Shown here: one piece after another, positions 34,299-44,798 of the stretch
Numbering within the stretch: position 1 is the first letter of the stretch
Layout: each line of letters starts with the position of its first letter
Origin: Pseudoclavibacter caeni
Lineage (GTDB): Bacteria > Actinomycetota > Actinomycetes > Actinomycetales > Microbacteriaceae
Length of the DNA: 64,000 bases
Direction of reading: 5' to 3'
Assembly: GCF_008831125.1 (NCBI RefSeq)
Contig: NZ_WBKA01000002.1
Location: forward strand, 1 to 64,000
Made by a program: the position numbers and the translations under genes
Notes under the pieces: generated by a model
The model's database searches: none
Seen by the model: only the letters and a program-made list of their open reading frames with translations
Told to the model about the DNA's origin: nothing

Positions 34299-35672
34299 CT
34301 AGATGGCGTGCAGCGGCTTGCCCGCCAGGTACAAGGCAGCCTCGCCGATGGTCTCCGTCTGCGTCGGGTGGGCGTGGATGAGCGGAGCGATGTCCTCCGG
34401 GTACGCCTCCCAGTTGACGATCAGCTGCGCCTCGCCGACGAGCTCGCCGACCCGTGCACCGATGCCGTGCACGCCGACGATCGGGCCATCCACCCGGCGC
34501 ACCATCTTGATGAAGCCGCTGGTGCCGAGGATGGAGCTCTTGGCGTTGCCGGCGAGGTTGTACTCGTAGGCCTGCACACCGTCCTCGCCGAAGCGCTCCC
34601 GCGCCTGGGCCTCGGTGAGCCCGATCGAGAAGATCTGCGGCTCGCAGTAGGTGACCCGGGGCACATTGAGGTCGTCGATGACGACCGGGTCGAGCCCCGC
34701 GATCTCCTCGGCGACGAAGATGCCCTGCTGGTACGCCCGGTGGGCGAGCTGGAGGCCGGGCACGATGTCACCGACGGCGTACACCCCCGGCACGCTCGTG
34801 CGCAGCCGCTCGTCGACGGTGACGAACCCGCGCTCCATGGCGACGCCGACCTCCTCGTAGCCGAGGTTCTGCGTCACCGGGCCGCGCCCGATGGCGACGA
34901 GCAGGTAGTCAGCCGAGAGCGTGGTGCCGTCCTCGAGCTCGACGGACACGCCAGCCCCGGTGTCGGTCGCCGATTTGAAGCGCACGCCGAGGTGAAGGTC
35001 GATGCCGCGCTTGCGGTACTCGCGCTCAAGCTGGCGGCTGATGTGCTCCTCCTCCTTGGCGACGAGGTGCGGGAAGCCCTCGACGATGGAGACCTGCGCA
35101 CCCCAGGAGGCCCACACACTGGCGAACTCGACGCCGATGACACCGCCGCCCAGGACGATGACCCGGCCCGGCACCTCGTCGAGCGTGAGCGCCTGCTCGC
35201 TGGTGATGATGCGGCCGCCGATCTCGAGCCCCGGCAGCGTCTTTGAGTACGACCCGGTGGCGAGCACGACGTTGCGCCCGCGATAGACCTCACCGGCGAC
35301 CTCGACAGTGGTGGGGGAGGTGAGCCGGCCGGCCCCGGCGACGACCTCGATGCCACGCGCCTTGAGCAGCCCCTGCAGGCCCTTGAACTTGGCCGAGACG
35401 ATGCCCTCGCGGAAGCGCCCGACCGCATCGATGTCGACGCCCTGCAAGGTCGACTGGATGCCGTACGCGGCCGAGCCGCGCACCTCGTCGGCGATCTCCG
35501 CGGTGTGCAGCAGCGCCTTGGTCGGCACGCAACCGCGATGCAGACAGGTGCCGCCCACCTTGTCCTTCTCGATCAGGGCGACGGTGCTGCCCAGCTCGCG
35601 GGCGCGCAGCGCGGCCGCATAGCCGCCGCTGCCCCCGCCGAGGACGACCAGGTCAAATTCATGCTCGGACAA
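34299..35672 (-). CDS. lpdA: Dihydrolipoyl dehydrogenase (E3)
   Basis: Reoxidises dihydrolipoamide on E2 using FAD and NAD. It has 457 residues: FAD-binding LGGGSGGYAAALRARELG, redox pair Cys43/Cys48 in GGTCLHRGCVPTK, NAD-binding VLGGGVIGVEFA, FAD motif GVYAVGDIV and C-terminal active-site HAHPTQTETIGEA. The start is TTG 35672, supported by AAGGAG 7 bases upstream. It lies 36 bp ahead of sucB in the same direction, so the two are probably cotranscribed and assemble with AceE-type and oxoglutarate E1 components encoded elsewhere. Confidence 0.95.
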   Translation of the reverse strand: MSEHEFDLVVLGGGSGGYAAALRARELGSTVALIEKDKVGGTCLHRGCVPTKALLHTAEIADEVRGSAAYGIQSTLQGVDIDAVGRFREGIVSAKFKGLQGLLKARGIEVVAGAGRLTSPTTVEVAGEVYRGRNVVLATGSYSKTLPGLEIGGRIITSEQALTLDEVPGRVIVLGGGVIGVEFASVWASWGAQVSIVEGFPHLVAKEEEHISRQLEREYRKRGIDLHLGVRFKSATDTGAGVSVELEDGTTLSADYLLVAIGRGPVTQNLGYEEVGVAMERGFVTVDERLRTSVPGVYAVGDIVPGLQLAHRAYQQGIFVAEEIAGLDPVVIDDLNVPRVTYCEPQIFSIGLTEAQARERFGEDGVQAYEYNLAGNAKSSILGTSGFIKMVRRVDGPIVGVHGIGARVGELVGEAQLIVNWEAYPEDIAPLIHAHPTQTETIGEAALYLAGKPLHAI

Positions 35673-36051
35673 GTCTCACTCCTTGTTTTCGGCAGTCGTG
35701 TCACGGAGTCGACACATGAGGATGCGAATCCCGCATCGAGCCTACTACGCGGCGGAGAGCACCCCGCCCCGCGGCCGACGACCGGCCGCGCATCGTATTC
35801 GATGCCGGCCGAGCGACCGCCCGCCGCCGCCCGGCCCGCGACCGCCCGGAGGCGGCGCTCGCCGCATGGTCAGGCGGCAGCACGTCCTCAGTCCGGCCGT
35901 CGCCCGTCTCCCTCGCGCCCCGCGGGCATCCCCGTCACACCTCATGCACATCTGTCGGAGAGCGGGGCGGGTCAGCACGCTGCTGCGCTGGTGGCGAACA
36001 ACGTTGCAGACCGCAGGGGACGCTCGACCGCCCCCGCCTACAATCGTCGAC
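35673..36051. other. Divergent intergenic region lpdA / PAC2 gene, no gene seen
   Basis: A 379-bp gap. It holds the lpdA ribosome site, the PAC2 -10 element near its right end, and GC-rich sequence without convincing coding frames. GTGTC and GACAC at 35698-35715 form only a weak inverted repeat. Confidence 0.6.
36039..36044 (+). promoter_or_regulatory. -10 element for leaderless PAC2-protein mRNA
   Basis: TACAAT, 7 bases, then ATG 36052; no Shine-Dalgarno sequence. Confidence 0.6.
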
Positions 36052-36978
36052 ATGGCCATCCGAAACCCGCTCTACGACCTGCGCGCCGAGCCGCAGACGC
36101 TGCCGCACGGCATCCCGCTCGTGGCCGCGCTGAAGGGATACGCGGATGCGGGCACCGTCGTGGAGCTGTTCACCGAGAACCTGCGCGGTCACCTCGAGGC
36201 CCGCACGATCGCCGACTTCGACGCGGACGAGCTGCTCGACTTCCGCTCTCGTCGCCCCATCGCGCAGATCGAGTCCGCGCACATCACCGACATCACCACG
36301 CCGTCCCTGCAGCTCCAGCTGCTCCGCGACCAGGCCGACGCGCCCTTCTACTTCCTGCGCGGCTTCGAGCCCGACTTCCGCTGGCCTTCCTTCCTGGCCG
36401 ATCTGCTCACCCTGCTCGACGCGATCGACGTCGCCTCGGTGACCTGGGTGCACTCCATCCCGATGCCGGTGCCGCACACCCGCCCGATCGGCGCCGCCGT
36501 CACCGGAAACCGTCAGGAGATGATCGACCAGTTCGGCGTGTGGCAGCCGGACACGACCGTGCCAGCGAGCGTGCTCCACGTGCTCGAGCACCATCTGGCC
36601 GACCTCGGCACCCCGGTGACCGGGTTCGCGATGCTCACCCCGCATTATCTGGCCGAGACCGAGTGCCCGACCGCCGCCGTCGCCGCCACGGAGTGCGTCG
36701 CGGTGGCCTCGGGGCTCGCCCTGCCGACCGACGAGCTGCGCGACGAGTCGCAGCGCTTCCTCACCCGGCTCGACGAGCAGATCGCCGAGAACGAGGAGCT
36801 GCAGGGCATGGTCCGCGGGCTCGAGGAGCGTCACGACGACTACCTGCGCCGGGAGGCTCCCGGCGTGCTGCGGCCCGAGGTGCCGTCCGCCGACGAGATC
36901 GGCGCCGAGTTCGAGAGCTTCCTCGCCAGGCGCCAGCACCCCGGGGAGGACACCGGGGACCGTCCCCAGCTCGGCTGA
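36052..36978 (+). CDS. PAC2-family protein
   Basis: A 308-residue protein of the PAC2 family, related in fold to the eukaryotic proteasome assembly chaperone PAC2. Actinobacterial members are common but their role is unknown. Recognisable parts are PHGIPLVAALKGYADAGTVV at the N-terminus, the DFRSRRPIAQIE strand, the GFEPDFRWPSF turn, VHSIPMPVPHTRPIGAAVTG, and a C-terminal helical tail with EELQGMVRGLEERHDDYLRR. ATG 36052 appears to be read from a leaderless mRNA. It diverges from lpdA. Confidence 0.85.
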   Translation: MAIRNPLYDLRAEPQTLPHGIPLVAALKGYADAGTVVELFTENLRGHLEARTIADFDADELLDFRSRRPIAQIESAHITDITTPSLQLQLLRDQADAPFYFLRGFEPDFRWPSFLADLLTLLDAIDVASVTWVHSIPMPVPHTRPIGAAVTGNRQEMIDQFGVWQPDTTVPASVLHVLEHHLADLGTPVTGFAMLTPHYLAETECPTAAVAATECVAVASGLALPTDELRDESQRFLTRLDEQIAENEELQGMVRGLEERHDDYLRREAPGVLRPEVPSADEIGAEFESFLARRQHPGEDTGDRPQLG

Positions 36979-37002
36979 GCTCGGGGACGGCGCGGCGACG
37001 GG

Positions 37003-37860
37003 CTACCAGCTGATCCGGGTCAGCTGCGCGGAGATCCGCCACAGCCGCCGGGCGGCCAGATGCTCGTCGGCGATGCGCGGATCGGGCAGCCGCCGCGGCA
37101 TGGGCGATCCATCCGCTCCGGCCGCCGCGGCGTAGAGCGCGCCGCCGCGGGTGTGGTCTGCGAGCGCGAGCTCTGCGGCGGCGCAGCCGACGGCCCGGGC
37201 ATCCGCGCGCAGCCTGCGGCCGAGTCTTCGGGCGACCCGTCCGGCCTGCCTGCCCGTCTGGATGGCCACCGAGGTCACCCCGGAGGGGTAAGCGGGCGTG
37301 CGCACCGACCGGCAGCGGCGATCGAGCTCGCGGGCGAACAGCAGCTGGGCCAGATCGCTCTGGGCGAGGGCCCGGGCCGGCCTGTAGCCGTGGTCGAAGC
37401 GGAGGTCATGGAAACGCATCGCCTCTGCCCGGCCGCTGGAGGTGACGGACACGACGGCGGCGCGGCGCGCGGCGCCGGGGAGCAGCAGACCGGTCAGGGC
37501 GAAGTGCGCGAGGTGGTTGACGCCCAGGTGCCATTCGAACCCGTCGTCGGTGAGCGTCCGCTCAGGGACGCCGGCGACCCGGGCGAGGTCGAGCAGCACC
37601 CGCCAGCTGCCGTGCCGCACGAGGAAGCGGGCCGCGGCCTCGCGGATCGAGGCCAGCGAGGCGAGGTCGGCCACGAGCACGTCGGCTCGCGCGCCCCGTG
37701 CGACGAGGGCGTCGGCCTCCGCCTGCAGTCGCTCGGGGGAGCGTCCGACGAGCGTGACCGCGAGCCCCGCGTCGAGCAGTGCCAGCACGGCCGCACGCCC
37801 GCCCGGCTCCGTGGCACCGGTGACGATGGCGTGCTCGATGCGGCTGGCGGGGATGGTCAC
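37003..37860 (-). CDS. SDR-fold protein lacking the catalytic Tyr-Lys pair
   Basis: A 285-residue short-chain dehydrogenase/reductase-like protein of the retinol dehydrogenase group. Cofactor loop VTGATEPGGRAA, the NHLAHF strand and VVSVTSSG with Ser are present. At the YxxxK site the sequence is RALAQSDLAQLLFARELDRR, that is Leu165 and Asp169 where relatives have Tyr and Lys. Classical oxidoreductase chemistry is therefore unlikely; it may bind NAD(P) as a sensor or scaffold, or be decaying. The GTG 37860 start lies 7 bases after TACACT, so the mRNA looks leaderless. Confidence 0.8.
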   Translation of the reverse strand: MTIPASRIEHAIVTGATEPGGRAAVLALLDAGLAVTLVGRSPERLQAEADALVARGARADVLVADLASLASIREAAARFLVRHGSWRVLLDLARVAGVPERTLTDDGFEWHLGVNHLAHFALTGLLLPGAARRAAVVSVTSSGRAEAMRFHDLRFDHGYRPARALAQSDLAQLLFARELDRRCRSVRTPAYPSGVTSVAIQTGRQAGRVARRLGRRLRADARAVGCAAAELALADHTRGGALYAAAAGADGSPMPRRLPDPRIADEHLAARRLWRISAQLTRISW

Positions 37861-37867
37861 GCAGATG

Positions 37868-37873
37868 AGTGTA
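37868..37873 (-). promoter_or_regulatory. -10 element for leaderless SDR-protein mRNA
   Basis: Minus-strand TACACT, 7 bases, then GTG 37860; no Shine-Dalgarno sequence. Confidence 0.55.
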
Positions 37874-38101
37874 TCCCGCCCTCCCGACAGCGAAGCGGGG
37901 CACGTCGGTCACGAATGCATCACGATCGCGGTGTGCCGCGGACCGTCCGCATGGCCGTCGCATCGACTCCCCGGCGGGGGGCATGCCGAGCGTCGCGGCG
38001 GGGACGCGGAATACCACTGCGCCCGAGGACGTTGGGCTGTCTGCGGTGTTCCCGGTTCCGCGACACCGCCTGTGCGTGCGGGCGTGAGCGGACCTGTGCG
38101 A

Positions 38102-38107
38102 TAGAAT
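38102..38107 (+). promoter_or_regulatory. -10 element of the sigA operon
   Basis: TAGAAT, giving a start near 38114 and a leader of about 34 bases before GTG 38148. No consensus -35 is seen at 17 bp. Confidence 0.5.
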
Positions 38108-38147
38108 GCGTTGTTCCCCGCGCGCTGATCAGGAAGGTTCGAGGCCT

Positions 38148-39857
<1,710 letters not shown>

Positions 39858-39861
39858 GCCG

Positions 39862-42117
39862 GTGGCGGAAGACGACTACTCGGCGAGGCAGCTGTCCGTC
39901 CTCGAGGGGCTGGAGGCCGTGCGCAAGCGGCCCGGCATGTACATCGGCTCGACCGACTCGCGCGGGCTCATGCACTGCCTGTGGGAGATCATCGACAACG
40001 CCGTGGACGAGGCGCTCGGCGGGCATGGGGATCGCATCGAGATCATCGTGCATGACGACGAGTCGGTCGAGGTGCGCGACCGTGGCCGGGGCATCCCCGT
40101 CGACGTCGAGCCGAAGACAGGGCTGACCGGCCTCGAGGTCGTGATGGTCCGGCTGCATGCCGGCGGCAAGTTCGGCGGCGGCTCGTACACGAGCTCGGGC
40201 GGCCTGCACGGGGTGGGTGCCTCTGTGGTCAACGCGCTCAGCGAGCGCCTCGACGTGCAGGTGGACCGGGACGGCCGCACCTGGCAGCTCTCGTTCCACC
40301 GCGGCACGCCCGGGGTGTTCGACGACCGCGACGGCATCGGTCCGGCGTCGCCGTTCACCCCGCTCGACGCCGCGGTCAAGGGCGCCGACCGGCTGCAAGT
40401 CGTCGGTCGGGTGGGCCGCGGTGTGACCGGGACGCGAGTGCGGTACTGGGCTGACCCGCAGATCTTCACGAAGGGGTCCCGGTTCAGCCTCGCGGATCTC
40501 GAGGACCGCGCCAGGCAGACGGCCTTCCTCGTGCCCGGCCTCGAGCTGGATCTGCGCGACGACCGCCCGGGCTCGACCCGGCCCCGACCGGTCGCGTCCG
40601 CCGTCGGGCCGGGCGACACGACCGACGGTCCCGCCGCGGACGCCGGGACCGCGGACGCTGCGGCCGGAGGCCCCGCCGCCGCGGGCGCCGACGCCGCCTC
40701 CACCGCGTCGCCGTCGACCGCCGCGGCCGTCGAGGACCAGGCGCGAGAGACGTTCCGCTTCGACGGCGGCATCGCCGAGTTCGTCGACTACCTGGCCGCG
40801 GACTCCGCGGTGACCGACACCTGGCGCGTCCAGGGCGACGGCACCTTCACCGAGACCGTCCCCGTGCTCGCCGCGGGTGGGGAGATGGTCGACCAGGAGG
40901 TCGAGCGCACCTGTCACGTGGACGTCGCGCTGCGCTGGGGGACGGGGTACGACACCACGATCCGGTCGTTCGTGAACATCATCGCGACGCCGAAGGGCGG
41001 CACGCACCAGACCGGGTTCGAGCAGGCGCTGTTGAAGACCATGCGCCAGCAGGTCACCGCGAACGCCCGGCGGCTCAAGGCCGGCAGCGACCGTGTCGAG
41101 AAGGACGACGTGCTCGCCGGGCTGACCGCCGTGGTCACGGTGCGCGTGCCCGAGCCGCAGTTCGAGGGGCAGACGAAGGAGGTGCTCGGCACGCCCGCCG
41201 TGCGCCAGATCGTCGCCCGGATCGTCGCGCAGGGACTCCGGGACCGCTTCGCCTCGAAGCGCCGCGACGACCGCGCCCAGACCGGGGTGCTGCTGCAGAA
41301 GATCGTCGCCGAGATGAAGTCGCGCATCTCCGCCCGGGCGCACAAGGAGACCCTGCGGCGCAAGAACGCGCTGGAGACGTCGTCGCTGCCGGCGAAGCTC
41401 GTCGACTGCCGCTCGAACGACGCGGAGCACACCGAGCTGTTCATCGTGGAGGGCGACTCGGCCCTGGGCACGGCGAAGATGGCCCGGGACAGCGAGTTCC
41501 AGGCGCTGCTGCCCATCCGCGGCAAGATCCTCAACGTGCAGAAGGCCAGCATGGCCGAGATGCTCAACAACGCGGAGTGCGCGGCGATCATCCAGGTCGT
41601 CGGCGCGGGATCCGGCCGCAGCTTCGACATCACGCAGGCCCGCTACGAGCGGATCATCATGATGAGCGACGCCGACGTCGACGGCGCCCACATCCGCACG
41701 CTGCTGCTCACGCTGTTCTTCCGGTACATGCGACCGATGGTGGAGGCCGGGCGCGTGTTCGCCGCCGTGCCGCCGCTGCACCGGCTGATCGTGCCGGCCC
41801 GCGGGCGCCGTCCGGCGGAGACGATCTACACGTACTCCGAGGAGGAGCTCCACGACACGATCGCCCGGTTGCGACGGCAGGGACGCACCTACCGCGAGCC
41901 CATCCAGCGGTACAAGGGCCTCGGCGAGATGGACGCCGACCAGCTGGCCGAGACGACGATGGATCCGAGGCACCGCCTGCTGCGCCGGGTGACGTTGCGC
42001 GACCTGCACGAGGCCGAGGGCGTCTTCGACGTGCTCATGGGCTCCGAGGTCGCCCCGCGCCGCCGGTTCATCATGGAGGCCAGCGGCGAGATCGACCGCG
42101 ACCGCATCGACGCCTGA
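39862..42117 (+). CDS. parE: DNA topoisomerase IV subunit B (GyrB/ParE family)
   Basis: ATPase subunit of a type IIA topoisomerase. It has 751 residues: GHKL ATPase domain with EIIDNAVDEALGG, DRGRGIPVD and GGLHGVGASVVNALS; transducer domain; TOPRIM domain with VEGDSALGTAKM (about 530) and MSDADVDGAHIRTLLLTLFF; C-terminal RYKGLGEMDADQLAETTMDP. A low-complexity Ala/Gly/Thr/Asp-rich insert lies at about 245-295. The motif EGDSALG differs from the usual EGDSAGG. GTG 39862 follows sigA by 4 bases. Its partner parC is convergent, 43 bp away. Confidence 0.9.
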   Translation: MAEDDYSARQLSVLEGLEAVRKRPGMYIGSTDSRGLMHCLWEIIDNAVDEALGGHGDRIEIIVHDDESVEVRDRGRGIPVDVEPKTGLTGLEVVMVRLHAGGKFGGGSYTSSGGLHGVGASVVNALSERLDVQVDRDGRTWQLSFHRGTPGVFDDRDGIGPASPFTPLDAAVKGADRLQVVGRVGRGVTGTRVRYWADPQIFTKGSRFSLADLEDRARQTAFLVPGLELDLRDDRPGSTRPRPVASAVGPGDTTDGPAADAGTADAAAGGPAAAGADAASTASPSTAAAVEDQARETFRFDGGIAEFVDYLAADSAVTDTWRVQGDGTFTETVPVLAAGGEMVDQEVERTCHVDVALRWGTGYDTTIRSFVNIIATPKGGTHQTGFEQALLKTMRQQVTANARRLKAGSDRVEKDDVLAGLTAVVTVRVPEPQFEGQTKEVLGTPAVRQIVARIVAQGLRDRFASKRRDDRAQTGVLLQKIVAEMKSRISARAHKETLRRKNALETSSLPAKLVDCRSNDAEHTELFIVEGDSALGTAKMARDSEFQALLPIRGKILNVQKASMAEMLNNAECAAIIQVVGAGSGRSFDITQARYERIIMMSDADVDGAHIRTLLLTLFFRYMRPMVEAGRVFAAVPPLHRLIVPARGRRPAETIYTYSEEELHDTIARLRRQGRTYREPIQRYKGLGEMDADQLAETTMDPRHRLLRRVTLRDLHEAEGVFDVLMGSEVAPRRRFIMEASGEIDRDRIDA

Positions 42118-42160
42118 GCCCGGCCCCCGGCCCCTGCCGTTCAGCCCACCCCGGCGCCGC

Positions 42161-44710
42161 TCAGTCCGCCTCAAGCGGGCCGCCGACGGCGAGGATCGGG
42201 GTGTCGGTCGGCTCGCCGGACGCGTCCCGGCGCGCGACGAGCAGGTCGAGCGAGACGGGCGCGGCCTTCGCCCCGAGCGGGCGGGGCACGCCGCGGCCGA
42301 CCCAGGCGAGGCTCAGCTGGTCCTCGCCCTTCAGCATCCGCTGGGCGCGGACGCCTCTGGTCCCCCGGCCCTTGGGCGGGAAGTCGGCCAGCGGGCTCAC
42401 CTTCGCCGAGCCGGGGACGATGTCGGCCAGCGCGGTGGAGTCGACGGCGACGGTGAACACGAGCGCATCGGGGGCGTCCGCGGCCGCCACCACGCCGAAC
42501 CAGAGCACCCGGTCGCCGTCGGCCAGCCGCATCCCGGCCATGCCCTGGGCGGCGAGTCCCTGCGGACGCACCTGGTCGGCCCGGTAGTGCAGCAGCTGCC
42601 CCTGCTCGCTGACGAACACGAGCTCGTCGGCGTCGTCGGCCGCGGCGAGGCCCACGACCCGGTCGCCGCGGTGGAGGGTGACGAGCTCCCACTCGGGGCG
42701 GTCGGGGATCTCGTGCTGCACGCGCTTGACCACGCCACGGGCGGTTGCGAGGGCGAGCGGTCGCTCGTCGACCAGGCTGATCACGCCGACGACGCGCTCC
42801 CCGCGCTCGAGGTTCACGAGTCGCTCGGGGGCGACGCCGGCGGAGAGCTGGACGAGGTTCGGCGCCGCGGCGGGCACGCCGAGCACCGGGGTGCGCAGCA
42901 CCCGGCCGCGATCGGTGACGACGCCGAGGTCCCCGCGGGTGGTGGCGCGCAGGCGGGCGCGCAGGGCGTCCGCACGACGTCGCCGGGGGCGGGGGAGCGG
43001 GTCGCCGATGCGCCACCGGGACGCCACTCCCACACCCGCCGCGTCGTCCGCGCCCGCCGCAGGCGACGTCGCCGCGGCGTCCGGGGCCTCGGTCCCGGTC
43101 GTGTCAGCCGAGGCGCCATCCCCGTCGGGCAGCGCCCGGCGCACGAGCCGGCCGGCGGCGCTGACGAGCACCTCGCACGGCTCGTCGGGGATCTCGAGCG
43201 GGACGTCGGCGGCGATGACCCGGGCGTCCTCGGCGAGCAGCACGGTGCGCCGCGGCTGGTCGAGGGTCTTCGCGACCTCCTCGAGCTCTCGGGCGACCTG
43301 GTCGCGCAGCCGCCCCTCGTCGCCGAGGAGCTCCTCGAGCCGGGCGATCCGCTGCCGCAGGTCGTCGCGCTCGGCCTCCAGCTCGACCTGACTGAACCGG
43401 GTCAGCCGGCGCAGGCGCAGCTCGAGGATGTACTCGGCCTGCCGCTCGGTGAGGTCGAAGACACTCATCAGCCGGGTGCGCGCGGTCTCCGCGTCGTCGC
43501 TGGAGCGGATCAGCGCGATGACCTCGTCGATGTCGAGGATCGCGATCAGCAGCCCCTCGACCAGGTGCAGGCGGTCGCGGGCCCTCGTCAGCCGGTGCTC
43601 GCTGCGCCGCCGCACGACGTCCATCCGGTGCGCGTCGTAGACGTCGAGCAGCTCGGCGAGACCGACCGTGCGGGGGCGGCCGTCGACGAGCACGACGTTG
43701 TTGATGCCGAAGTTCGTCTCCAGCGGCGTGTGCCGGTACAGCGAGGCGAGCACGGCCTCCGGGGCGAAGCCGGTCTTCACGTCGATGATCAGCCGCAGCC
43801 CGTTGCTGCGGTCGGTGAGGTCGTGGACGTTCGCGATGCCCTTCAGCTTCTTCGCGCCGACGCCGTCCTTGATCCTCTGGATGACCGCCTCGGGGCCGAC
43901 CATGTACGGCAGCTCTGTGACGATGATGCTCTGCCGCCGGGGCGAGGTGCGCTCGATCGTCGCCTTCGCGCGCATCGTGAACGTGCCACGGCCGGTGCGG
44001 TAGGCGTCGTGCACCCCGTCGAGGCCGATGATGCTGCCTCCGCTGGGCAGGTCAGGCCCCGGCAGCACGGCCATGAGCGCGTCGAGGTCGCAGTGCGGGT
44101 GCCGTAGCCGGTGCACGGCTGCCGCGATCGCCTCGCGCGGGTTGTGCGGCGGCATGTTCGTGGCCATGCCCACGGCGATGCCGCTGGTGCCGTTGATGAG
44201 CAGGTTGGGGAACGGCGCCGGCAGCACGGCCGGCTGCTGCAGCTGGTTGTCGTAGTTGGGCACGAACTCGACGACGTCCTCGTCGAGGCTGTCGGTCATG
44301 AGCATCGCGGCGGCGGTCAGCCGGGCCTCGGTGTACCGGCTCGCGGCCGGCCCGTCGTCCAGCGACCCGAAGTTGCCGTGCCCGTCGACGAGGGGCACCT
44401 CCATGGCGAAGTCCCGGGCGAGGCGCACGAGCGCGTCATAGATCGCGCTGTCGCCGTGCGGGTGCAGCTTGCCCATCACCTCGCCGACGACCCGGGCCGA
44501 CTTCACATGCCCTTTCTCCGGGGAGAGACCCATCTCGCGCATCATGTAGAGGATGCGCCGCTGGACGGGCTTGAGCCCGTCGCGGGCGTCCGGCAGCGCG
44601 CGGGAGTGGATGACCGACATCGCGTACTCGACATAGCTGTGCTGCATCTCGGTGCTGACGTCGACGTCCTCGATGCGCTGCTGCGGATCCTCGGTCACGG
44701 TGCTGGTCAT
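42161..44710 (-). CDS. parC: DNA topoisomerase IV subunit A (GyrA/ParC family)
   Basis: Breakage-reunion subunit that pairs with the upstream ParE-like protein. It has 849 residues. Catalytic Tyr126 is in PAASRYTEAR; the quinolone-determining region is KLHPHGDSAIYDALVRLARD with the unmutated Ser88. A coiled-coil arm (VELEAERDDLRQRIARLEEL) and C-terminal beta-propeller blades with GRGTRGVRAQRML follow. An Ala-rich stretch near 540-580 precedes the propeller. ATG 44710 is the first Met of the conserved part; GGAGGAG lies somewhat far upstream, and the longer frame to 44983 lacks support. Confidence 0.9.
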   Translation of the reverse strand: MTSTVTEDPQQRIEDVDVSTEMQHSYVEYAMSVIHSRALPDARDGLKPVQRRILYMMREMGLSPEKGHVKSARVVGEVMGKLHPHGDSAIYDALVRLARDFAMEVPLVDGHGNFGSLDDGPAASRYTEARLTAAAMLMTDSLDEDVVEFVPNYDNQLQQPAVLPAPFPNLLINGTSGIAVGMATNMPPHNPREAIAAAVHRLRHPHCDLDALMAVLPGPDLPSGGSIIGLDGVHDAYRTGRGTFTMRAKATIERTSPRRQSIIVTELPYMVGPEAVIQRIKDGVGAKKLKGIANVHDLTDRSNGLRLIIDVKTGFAPEAVLASLYRHTPLETNFGINNVVLVDGRPRTVGLAELLDVYDAHRMDVVRRRSEHRLTRARDRLHLVEGLLIAILDIDEVIALIRSSDDAETARTRLMSVFDLTERQAEYILELRLRRLTRFSQVELEAERDDLRQRIARLEELLGDEGRLRDQVARELEEVAKTLDQPRRTVLLAEDARVIAADVPLEIPDEPCEVLVSAAGRLVRRALPDGDGASADTTGTEAPDAAATSPAAGADDAAGVGVASRWRIGDPLPRPRRRRADALRARLRATTRGDLGVVTDRGRVLRTPVLGVPAAAPNLVQLSAGVAPERLVNLERGERVVGVISLVDERPLALATARGVVKRVQHEIPDRPEWELVTLHRGDRVVGLAAADDADELVFVSEQGQLLHYRADQVRPQGLAAQGMAGMRLADGDRVLWFGVVAAADAPDALVFTVAVDSTALADIVPGSAKVSPLADFPPKGRGTRGVRAQRMLKGEDQLSLAWVGRGVPRPLGAKAAPVSLDLLVARRDASGEPTDTPILAVGGPLEAD

Positions 44711-44798
44711 GCTCTGGGGGTCTCCTCCTGCTGTGTGCCGTCGTCCACGCACGGCGGCCGACGCGGACGCGTGCGGGCCCGTGTGCGAGACTGGATCG

